Positions 10,208 to 22,200 of a stretch of DNA of 64,000 nucleotides are shown here, one piece after another; position 1 is the first letter of the stretch, and every line of letters starts with the position of its first letter. Source of the DNA: Anthopleura xanthogrammica (lineage: Eukaryota > Cnidaria > Anthozoa > Actiniaria > Actiniidae); the NCBI GenBank assembly GCA_964019055.1, contig OZ025207.1:15713357-15777356 (forward strand), in the 5' to 3' direction. A program made the translations under genes and the position numbers. Under the pieces are notes generated by a model. That model made no database searches, was not told where the DNA came from, and saw only the letters and a program-made list of their open reading frames with translations.

Positions 10208-13200
10208 ATGAAGATAAAAGGAAGTGTTGCATTAATTACTGGTGGAGCTCAAGGAATTGGTAGAGAAATATGCAAGGCTCTGCTCGAACGAGGTGCAAAA
10301 GTAAGTGGTTCGAAACAGCTAGATTTTGATCTGGGGGCGTCCCTATTAAGTAATGATAAAATTTCTGATCAAACAATAAAGCTTTTTACGACTATAAAGA
10401 AAAATTTCAGTCAGGGAGTGAAACTTTCTATTTATGTGTAGGCTTGTCTTGTAGATGCACTGAAAATTAACCCATTTTTTGGTTAGCTAGGGGAGGGGAA
10501 GTTGCCACTATTAAACTATAGTACAGTAGTAAAAAAAATTACAATACATAGCGAAGTTTTGGGAAAAGTCAGCACTGACAGGATCTCAAAGGCTTCCCCA
10601 ATTTTGATTTCAAAAAATTGTTTACCAGGGTTCCAAATGTACCTTCATGTACTCATAGTTAATGGAGGGGTCCCCCTCATTTAACTATGTTGTACTCCAA
10701 CAATTTATTTGATTGGCGGTAGATTAACCTGTCATGACTTTTCTCTTGATCAATGCATAGTTATGAAAATAGTGGCAAGTTCTTGTATTTTTCATATTAG
10801 GTGTCAGTTCTGGATATTAATAAACAAATAGGAGAAGAGCAGGTTAAAGACTTCCAAAGCAAGTATGGACAAAGCAGTGCTGCTTTTGTTTCCTGTGATG
10901 TTACAAACAAGAATCAAATGGAATGTAAGTTGAGAAGCGTATTGGGCCATTCGCCCCTATGCTGGTTTTTCAAGATTACAAGATTACAAGATTACAAAGA
11001 TCTTGAACAGAATCATGTATGATCTTGTACAGTACATATCTTGATAACATCCTATAGAATCCAGTTCAAGATCCTACAGGATCCGGTCCAGGATCTTATA
11101 CAAGATACATAGATGCAACTGTATGTATTTTCCATGGTGTGGAATCAGATAGTTTTACACAAACCATGGAATATCCCACTTGTCACTTGTGTTTTCTTTT
11201 ATATGCATGCATATGCTTGTCTGTATGTGTATACTAGCTTATGTGTATACTAGAAAATACAAAATACCTCATTGAATATGCCATGGTAAGTCACTCAAAA
11301 CCATTATATGTGTATATATATATTATATATATTATATGTATCATAAATGCTTTAATTTTACCATAATAAGTTATTATTTTGTAGTGTATAGAGGTTTTGC
11401 ACCATCACATGCCAGCACCCATAATACAGCTTGGGCTGTCTGTGGTTAGATGGCAGAACAATAAAATCATTTCACTCTCGGGAATTGAATTCTTTCTCAT
11501 GTAAAAGGATGGTATTGTTCCTACCATGTAATATGGCTGCAGCCACACGATGGTGCAAACTTCTATTAACTGTGTATTATGGTTCGTATTTGACAGCTGC
11601 ATTTCAAAGATCCTGGGATGTCTTTGGCCGTATTGATATCGTATGTAACAATGCTGGCATTGTTCATTTACCAGACATGGCAGATGGAATTTGGGATAAG
11701 ATGATTGATATAAATGTGGTATGTTGATAAATATGAACACTATATATATATAATATATGACCACTTCCATACCATCTTGACAGGAATTCTCCATAGGAAG
11801 TGGCTGGGCTTATAACAATACTCCCTTTTTCTAATATATCATTATAATTACTACAGGAAGGGGTGTAGCCCTGGAAATTATCCAAGGAATAAAAATATGA
11901 CCCCCCATCCCTATCACCCTGGTAGGAATTCCCCCAAATGGAAAGTGGTTTGACTTAATTATAGCTGCTGCAATGCTCTTTTTTTGTTTACTTCAGAAAG
12001 GTGTAGTCCTTGAAACCATCTCAGGAATAAAAAATATATGATATGACCCCTCTCCCTAATCATCCTCACATGAATTCCCCCAGTGGAAAGTGGCTAGGCT
12101 TATCACACCTGCAATGCTTTCTTTTTGTTGAGTTATGAGGTGTAGTGTCCTTGAAACCATCTTAGGAATAAAATATTTTTGACCCCCTCCCTATCACCCT
12201 GACAGGAATTCCTCCAAGTGGTTTGGCTTAATAAAATATAACTTCTGCATTGCTCTGTTTTTTGTTAATTACTTCAGAAAGGTGTAGTCCATGGAACCAT
12301 CTTAGGAATAAAATACATGAGCACCACTGGAGGCATAGGACATGGGGGGACAATTATCAATGTGGCCTCAATGGCAGGTATGTATTAAAGGTAAACATCA
12401 TACAATGTTTTTAAAGGAATATTCATATCCTTGAAGCTGTTCACTCTCATCGATATTAACACCAAAATTTCTTGTACCACAACAAACTCTTCATGTGAAT
12501 TAAATGTTCTCCAAGTTTTACCACAAATTATTTTAGGTTATAATCAGCTGAATTTTCAAGAAAAAAAAAATCTTGTTAGTCTAGTTTCAAATTAACAATC
12601 AATAAAATTTCGAGCAGTAGAGTCAATATTGATGGGGTTTGACTGTAATCATATTTTTTTAATTTACTGTACTTTAATCAGTTTTCTGAATTGGTTCTTG
12701 AATTTTTGTTGACTTCCAGCATCTGTTTTGTTCCTCTTTTGATTGTCCTCAGCATTTGTATTGGTCTTGTCTACTAAAATCTTTCCTCTTTCAATTTAAT
12801 GCCTTTGCATTGTAGTTCTTGTTTATACAAATATTTGTATACAAATCCTGTCTGGAGGTCTCAACTGCCATATTGATGACTATAATTTTTTATCTTAATT
12901 TCTACAAAATTATACCAACATAACGAAAAATATCCAAGAAGAACTTATAGTGGTCCAGGAAAAATCATAAAACCATAAAATGAACTCGAAAATCAAAGTT
13001 TGATTACTAGAATACTTTTTAAGAGGATTAATATTAGATTGCAGTCATGTTGCTGTGTATTGATTATTTTTCGAAGAAATGCAGGCAAATAACACATGTC
13101 CTTGTTATTTAAGAAACTTTGAACAGATGTTATATTGGGACATTTTGCTTGAGGCAAAATTCTCATTTTCTGTTCAACAGTTTTAATTTCAAAAAGAAAT

Positions 13201-16200
13201 GTTTTTGCTGTCAGACTTTCTATTGTGAAGAATTGTTCAGTATTCAAAAATTTCCTTTTTAGTCTGTGTTACTTTGTTTAGCAATGTTTTCGAAAATTCT
13301 CATTTTCTGTCTCCCCGACAGCTTAACTTCAAAAAGAAATGTTTCTGCTGTCAGACTTCCCATTGTGAAAATTTTTTCAATATTCAAAAATTTTCTAACA
13401 GTTTAGACAATTGATAAGTTTTGCTTATTCTTATTTTATTATGTGTTTATCCTTCAAAACCTCTCATGAAATAAGCCAGTGCAGAATCTACGTGCAGCGA
13501 GAAAGTTTTCCTCTTCCTTAATTAGCATGGCAAAATGACGTTGAACTAAGTTATTTATTAAAATTTTGGCAGACGAGTAAACAAAGAAATCAGTAATTTC
13601 TTGACTTGAACTTAACTTTAATTGACTCTTTCTGTCTTTATTCTTGTCTTTTAAGTTTACCTCAACTACAAGCTTATTGTTTGCTTGACATATCAGTTTT
13701 GCTATTTGCGTTGGTCCTCAACAGCTGAAAAAATCTGTTTGTTAAAATTATGCACTTACTCTGAAGACTATAGCCTAGACTATAGACTATAGCATCTTTG
13801 TGCATCGTAAATCGTCTGATATCACGTTCGTCGTACCACACGGACGATTAAATCATATCTCAAATAGAATACGGTGTTCAAGAAAACATCTATTAAGTTT
13901 TACTCTATTTATTATGCGAATACAATATTTATAACATAAACATTATCAAGATAAAAACTAGACATGAAATCGTGTTTTTATCGTCTTTCGATATATTCCT
14001 ATCAAATATGTTTATCATGTTACTATTTTAAGGAGACATTTTGTTGAGTGCTTTGGAGCCGATAGTATAAATATGGTGATCGAACCACTTCTGATCTTCT
14101 AGTCCTTCATCGTAACAAGAAAATAAACATCTTAGAAAGATGGGTCAAGAGGTCCGAAAGCTTGGGAATTAAATATATAAGTTACGTAGAAGAAGCGTTT
14201 TTTTTCTTGCATCTTAGAAAGTGTTACTTTGCAAACAAAGGATTGATTCCTTTTCCATTCATTTTCGTTCTTATTCTATTTTGTTTTCTTATTTGTAGTT
14301 TTTAAACTTACTTAAAAGTTACGTCTTTGAGGCGGTCTCGATGGTCCAACAACTTTTACTCGTGTCAAGTGGTTGAGATCAATAGAAATCTTTACTCTTG
14401 TGTAAAAAAAGGATTTCTTTCACTTCCATTTTCATTCTTTTTCATTTCTATTTCATTCATATTTGTCGGTCTCAAATCTATATTGTTTGAGTCAAGTCTG
14501 GGATTGTCTCGTATTACAATCAGCAACATCGTAGAAACCATTACTCTTGCCCACCACAAAGATTTCTTTCACTTCCATTTTCATTCCTATTCTACCTTCA
14601 TTGTCTTAGGATATTCCAAATGTATAGGGTTTGAGTCCGAGTTTGACTTAAAAATCTTTCAGATAGTCGGCTTGACATTTCATCGGCAAACAGCTTGGAT
14701 ACTATATTTATTCTTGTCTGTTCCAAATGTCCTTTATGTCTCTGATCCAACACTGGATTAAATAATATAATTGAATTTTCTTTTTGATCAACATCAATCC
14801 TCTTTATTTATTTATTTATTTATTTATTTGTTAAAACTATTTTTTGTGTTAAAACTATTTGCTATTATTCTTTTACATCGTTATTATACTATTCTATTCT
14901 CTGATTCTCAAGATTATTTTCTTTCTCATTCTTATTTACATTCTAACTTACCATTACTTTTTATTCATTAGTATTTGTACATTTGTACATTTGGAATTCT
15001 GCTACACATCAACCCAAAATCTTCTCCTTCATCATTCGAAAAATTCTAGCAAATGTCGTTCGTATTTCTCTGTTCAAAAAACCGTATAATGCCCAATTGA
15101 AAGCAGAGTTTGAGAAAAGAAGCCACTTAACAATATGGCTTAAACTAAGCCTTCCAGGGAGACTTTCGTTTGATATCGCATCGATAGCATGGAAGATAAA
15201 AAATGGAAGTACACAAAATGAAAATGCGCCTACGAGAAGACTGATCGTCCGAGCACCTTTCTTTGCTTTGAGTTTGCTTTGCTGTTCAGACAGATTGATC
15301 ACTGCGTTTACTTTAAATGCCTGTTCCCTGGAAATCTTTAATATTTTTACATTGATTGTCAAGCAGACACCGAAAGGAATAAACACGTTGAGAATTAGTA
15401 AAGGAATCGAATGTTCCATCGAAACGGAAAGCTCCTTGCACGTTGGTGTTGGTACGTCAGGCTGGTCCCAGAGGAAGTACAAATATATGCCATTAATAAT
15501 CGCATACATCCAAGTGCATCCAATGACAATCAGTGTCTTTTTGGTTATTTCCGTGCTATAATAAAGTGGTTTGGTTATAGCATTGACTTTATCAATACTC
15601 ATAACAGTCAGATTGACTAACGATGATGTTTCCAATGCCACGAACAAGGAGTTCCATACGTTGCACGTCACACGGGAAAATGGCCATATTGGAAAGTTTG
15701 CGAGGTGGACACTGTCAATAGACATGACTATCGTGGCTGTCAGTAAGTCTGCCGTAACAAGGCTGACGAAGAACACGTTAGTTTTTGTCCTGAGAGAAAT
15801 ATTTGTGTAGAATGATACATATATCAAAAGGTCCCCCAAAATTGTCACGGCTACTAAGAAGGAGTCGTAAATTTGTCCAGCAAGAAAAAAACCTCTTCCA
15901 ACCATGATTTCCGATGGATTGTCAGTCGAGTAAAGGTACCTTGTGCCTTGATTTCCGCGAAAACATAGAAGGTTGAAGCATGAGGTTTTTCAGTAGAGTG
16001 TTCCAAGCAGCCGGACCCACGTCCTTTTATCCTCATTCAAATTTCTTTCCCCAGTCCCTTCTCACAGCTTGACTAATCTATTTTTACAAATGAACCAATG
16101 GAAGTCAGAAAACACAACCTATGTACTGAGGGAAATTTTGAATGTTAAAAGTATTAAAGCACTCATAGAAAAATAACCATACAATCTCAAACTGCTGCGG

Positions 16201-19200
16201 ATAGAAAAATTTGAAAATCTTACTTAATTTTCGTTGGAAAAACTGAATTGAACATCCATACTATTAGATCAACAACAGGTCCACTTTTTTTAATGTCAAT
16301 TCTGAAGTTATTAAAATCTGAAGGTTGACGGCTTTCAATTTTAGTCACAAATATATTATTTTTATGCATATTTTATTAATGATGTTTGATAAGTAAATTA
16401 TAAATAAGCAAAAACAAATACGTATTTGACAGTATTAAGACATTCAGAACCACCCAAAAATAACAGAAAATATGAAACGATGAAACATGGTAGCATTGAC
16501 AACTGAATAAAATTGGAGCTTTATCGAAATCATCTTAATTTCTAATAGCTTTCAGTCTGTATTTTTTGGTATTGTTCAGCTAAACAAATAAGTATTTAGG
16601 CTCCTTTTCCCTTTCCCGCGGTGAAGATATTAATATATATATAAATTGGAATTTTTTGAAAGAAATTATCTATTTTTCACCGATAAATGAAAGAAAGGCA
16701 CAAGTCACATTAGTGTATTCATTAATTTTTTTAAACCGCCTAAGTGAACGTGATTAAAACACTTTAATTTCTTTTGAAGCCCAAAGTCTTTAGCCCTATT
16801 CATGGGGCTCTTAAGATTTTAGCCTAAGAAAACAGACGTCCTTTCGCTCTCTAGTTTTTCTTTCTTTTCTTTCTTTAGTCTTCTGAAACACAGTGCCTCC
16901 GTCATCAGTTACACGTACACTTACCAGCCCTTCCAAAGTCTGGCTATAGTATTCAGAAGTGAGTTGCTGACACTAGAGCACGTCGATCAGTCATAAGTAC
17001 ATGATTTACTTATTAACAGTTAGACCAGACCTTCCAAATACTTTTTTTTTATATATAACATTCAGGACTAATTATAGTGCTAATCCTGGAATTAATCTTA
17101 TCCGATTTGAGTGGACACTGGATTTCATTGTAAACAGATTACCACTAATCATTCAAACGGTTATACAAACAAGTAATTTAACTAGGCACAGCATTCGTGG
17201 ACATTTATAATTTATCATTTTTACAGTTACAGTGTGTTTTATTGTAGATTTTTATAATAGACATTATAAAATAGTTCAGATATAACGCGCGCTCTGATTG
17301 GCTGATAGCCGTGTTTACATAGCTTCATGTAAATACGGCAAGTTTCAATATTTTATAAAACAAATAGAAAACGTTTTGCCGTGTTTACATAGTCTGTTAT
17401 AAACACGAGGAAAGTTTGCGAGAAGTCGAGAGCTGTTGTGTAAAACCGAGCCGCAGGCGAGGTTTACGCAGAGCTCAAGACTTTCCCCCAAACTTTACCG
17501 AGTGTTTATATCAGGCTATGCAAACACGGCAAACGTTTCCTATTTGTTAAATGTGCATCAAAGCGCAAAGGAAATATCAGAACAAAACTACTCTGTTATT
17601 TTCGTCTGTTGAAATACTTACATTTCCATAGAAAATGTCGGAGGAAAAATTGTCAGATGAATTTTTAGATGAGCCAAAAAAGCGTAAGGACTCGGTTTCC
17701 TGTCATACTTTGTGCTAGAAATTCGAGTTCGTGCACATTGGCTATTGTAATATTACTACAGCTGATGAATTGCCATGAATTTCCCGTAGAGTTGATATTG
17801 AGAGAGCTTCTTTGAATGTACAGAACATTGAAATACCTATGAAAAAGGAACCTCATTATCGTAACCAAGGCAACCCCCTTTGAGCGTAAAAAAAAACACA
17901 AACAAGTAGGTTTGCAGCGAAAACAATAAGCACTTAAATTTTGAGTGGAAAACTGAGAATATAATGAAAACGGTTTATTTGACTTTATTCCAAGTATTGT
18001 TCATAACTCGTTATACAATAACCATAATCTTCAATTCACGAAAAGTCTACATCTGCTGTTATGAAAGCTTTAGGTATAGGTGTCCTACGTTGCCCAAGTT
18101 CTGTGTCCTTTCATTTAATTTAAAAGTGAAACTGAAATAGGTCTAAGTTGTAATTTTCAAGTTTTTCATAGCTGCCTCGGAAAACCATCTGTGAATCAAT
18201 TTAATGGGTTTTTGAACCTATCAATCTTAATGTCCATGCATGATAGGCCAATGCACTATTACTAATCAACGACAACCAAATCCCATTCATCATATATGTA
18301 CACCAGTCAGATTATCAATGATTTATACATGCTATATATTTCACGCTAAAACTCATTATAGTAATGATGTAAATAGAAGCCGGTTTTGATAAAACTTTTT
18401 TTTCATTATATTGTCATCGATTTGACATGCACATTTTAAAAATATGAGCTCAGCTGGCGTTTCTTTCCGTTTCTTTTCTTTTCTTTCTTTCTTAATGAAT
18501 TCTCCTGGTTTTTTTTATACAGTTTTTTAAAGTGTTTATTTTTTGTTAGTTGCACCGTCGCGATGGCTTATGGTATATTGTTATATGAAATAGAGTGTGA
18601 TATTGAGGGACATCAAAATGATAAAATTGATATCCCCACTCCCACCAGTGGCCAGTGGGGATACGATTTTTATCAACACTGGTGGTGACAAATTTCGACC
18701 AAAGTCAAATTCTCCATTATTTTTCATTGAAGATTTCATATAATAAACAGAACAGTTGTGATAAAAAGATAAATTTTACACCGTAAAAAATAAGAAAGAT
18801 ATTACTTTTTATGGTGTAAAATTTATCTTTTTATCACAACTGTTTCATTAGAAACACCGACGCAGCCCACACTAGCTTACCGCTCATTTTATTGTCATAA
18901 TAAACAGAACAGTTGTGATAAAAAGATAAATTTTACACCGTAAAAAATAAGAAAGATATTATTTTTTATGGTGTAAAATTTATCTTTTTATCACAACTGT
19001 TTCATTAGAAACACCGACGCAGCCCACACTAGCTTACCGCTAGTTATCATCTCTAATAAACAGAACATTACATGGCCGCTTGGAGATACGAATTTTATCT
19101 TCGCTGCGCTCACTCGTGAGAGATAATATCAAAACTTGAAGATAAAATTCATATCTCCGCGCGACCATGTAATATCCTCTATATCCTTTCTTATTACGTC

Positions 19201-22200
19201 TTGATACCACTATACTACCAAAATCCTCTCCAGGTGTCCGGAGCACGCACGAACCGTCCAATCACAGCGCGCTTCGATGCTTAGCCAAGCGGCCCTTGCT
19301 CCAAGTCTCTCCCCAATACAAAAACACGCGTTTCAAAGAATTTAGAGGAAAAAAAGTTGAAGTATACGTGTTGTTTAAAAAATTAAAGTAAATCTTTGCG
19401 ATCCATCTCCTCAAATTCTGTGAGATAATATGACTTTTAAGACTCGGGCGAGGGCCGCTTGAATTACAACAACAATCCTTTTCGCGCTTAGTTTTTCGTA
19501 CAGCTGGCTTCTACTTCTTTTTATTGATTCGAATCTCAAACTCCTTATAGAGTCTCAAGACGTGATAGCCAAGTGCGGATTTTGAGTTCGGGTTTCACTT
19601 CAGAAACATGTATCAATCTTGCCTTATCACAGATGCTTCTCCCCAAATTTTTGATAAAATTCTGGACAAGAAGGGGGTTTCAATGGCACCCAATAATTCT
19701 CTCACAGATTCGACAGACTGCGATCCATCCCGGTGTAAGAAAATATATTTATAAATAAACCCAATTCATAAAGTGGTGTGCATCCCTTCCCATGAGAATT
19801 AAACCACTTCTGGCCTCCATGTTGGATGATTAACAAAAGAAACAACACTATGTTTTTGTCATCCAACATGGAGGCCGGCTATGACGATGTCATAGGAAAA
19901 AAAAACGTCCTTTCCCCTTTCCAGATAACTTGCAAGTTCTGTTGAGATTTATTCTCTATTGTTGATGGCTAAACGGTGTTTCCACCAGTTGGCCTTGCAA
20001 GGGCGGATACAGGGGGAGGGTCAGGGAGGTCCAGACCTCCTGTCATACCTAAGGGTCCATTGTTTGTTTTATCCTAAACTTTAGTTTTTTAGGTGAGAAG
20101 TAAATTTTGTATGGCAAAGTATAAATTTGTACCACCCTGTTGACATATTCCTGGATCCGGCCTTGCATTGCAACTTACAATGGGTTATTTTATCAGTAGT
20201 TGTTGTTTTGTTATGTGTATCAGGTTTAATCCCAGCTACTGACCTGCCCGTGTATGCCGCAACTAAGTCTGCTGTTGTTAATTTAACGAGAAGTTTGGAG
20301 GTGAGAAATCAATACAAATAGACTGAACTTCAAGATGTCAGTCTGTGAATATTCAACAAGGCTTCATGTCTTTTCTTCAAACCATCAAGCCCATCTTCTT
20401 CTCTTCCCTCCCTCATCGTTTCTCTCTCAGTTTCTTCTTTCTTCCATCCTTCGTTTATTTATTTCTCTCACTCCTTCTTTCTTCTTTCCTCCCTCCCTTC
20501 CTTCCTTCCTTCCTTCCTTCCTTCCTTCCTTCCTTCCTTCCTTCCTTCCTTCCTTCCTTCCTTCCTTCCTTCCTTCCTTCCTTCCTTCCTTCCTTCCTTC
20601 CTTCCTTCCTTCCTTCCTTCCTTCCTTCCTTCCTTCCTTCCTTCCTTCCTTCCTTCCTTCCTTCCTTCCTTCCTTCCTTCCTTCCGTCGTTCATTCACGT
20701 TTCTCCCTTTCTTCGTTCGTTTCTTCCTACCTATCTGCCAGCCTTTCTCTCTTCCTTTGTTCATTTGTTACTTCCTTCTTTTCTTTATTTTATATCTACA
20801 ACTGATAGTCCTATTTATTTGTTCAAGGGCCTCAAAGCTAGCGATGGTATTCGAGTCAATTGTATTTGTCCTTCGTACACGGACACCCCGATGGTGGTAG
20901 AAAGTGGACTGACTGACCCACGATTTCAAGAGACGCTTACCGCTAAATACATTCGGATGTTCGGTTTATTAAGGTATGGTTTCTCTTCATAATTTTATCG
21001 AACCTTTAAAGGGGCACTTGAATGAAAACGCCCCATATTTTGAAAGTCCGAATAGTTCAAGTATTTAAGAATAATATATGACTCAATCATGATTATGAAA
21101 ACCAGATTGGCAAACATTTTAGCCTGGGAGCCACTCGCAGTTGAGAAATTTTGGTTTAAAAACTAAAAGAACAATAGGGCTGAGTAAATGACGTCATTTA
21201 CTCACAATTAAGATGCTGAAAAATTTTTATCCGCAAATTTTGACTGTGAAGAAAATATGTTGCTTGGCTACTATTGGGGCCATATAGATAAGTTTAACCA
21301 AGTTTTAAGGCATTTCCAATTTTCATCGAATTTCATCCAAGTGCCCCTTTAAATATTCAAACCTCATAGCTAAGTGATCTAAGGCATCGCAACTCACAGA
21401 TTGAAGAAAGGTAGAGATTCAATCTGATCACGGGTGATGCGCGCTGCTTATGCGTCACCTCTCACATGCAGCTTTCGTGGGTTCGATCCCAGGATGCTCC
21501 AGATCACATGTAAATAGAATAGACCATTTTACGGTTGTCGTCGCTCAACCTCAGCCTCGATAGCGTGTAATTTATTCTTTAGAATTTGACTAAAGCCTGT
21601 GGAAGTCTTAAGTGTTTCAATAAATATTTTTGAAAGCGCTCGTGCATCTCGAAAATGGTCTATTGTTTGATAATGTGTACATTCCTTAAATTACCGTGAG
21701 CTGTAGTCAAATTCTAAAGAATATATTACACACTATCGAGGCTGAGGTTGAGCGACGACAACCGTGAAATGGTCTTTTGTTTCTTGGTCTTTCTAGTGCT
21801 TCGAGGGGTTTTCTCCAGTTTCTCTGGTTTTCCTCTCTCCGCAAATACCAACACTTCTCTGGTTTTCAATATCAATACTTCCATATAATTCCTATTCCAC
21901 CATTTGTTAGCCACTAGCTCATGCTGATTAAGTGCTATAAAGATCCTATCCTTGTAAAAATAAGCCTCCAAATTTTATCAATACCTTGAAACAACTTCTG
22001 GGTTGATCAAAGTCAATGCACGGCTAACTCACAGATTGAACGGGAATTTAGCATGTTAGGTTTTGCGGAGGGATTAAAACAAGGACGATTTTGAGTTTAT
22101 TTACTCATATAATGATAATGATAATGATTTGATTTATATAGCGCCCTTTCTAGATGGATATAATCAAAGACGCTTTACAATCATGAGAGGTGGTTAGTAT

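Noticed and set aside
14327..14761. 144-codon plus-strand frame
   Set aside because: Low complexity, contains an imperfect repeat, no domain, no splice or promoter evidence.
6987..15905. Either GPCR being a prostanoid receptor that pairs with the 15-PGDH-like enzymes
   Set aside because: Neither shows the helix-7 Arg pattern typical of prostanoid receptors; proximity alone is not evidence.
20335..20992. Long FLPS- or EGRK-rich frames
   Set aside because: Translations of the (TTCC)n tract. The plus frame runs into exon 6 of SDR-A only by read-through of the intron.
21478..21500. tRNA gene
   Set aside because: Only a B-box-like segment is present; no cloverleaf could be drawn. SINE origin is likelier.
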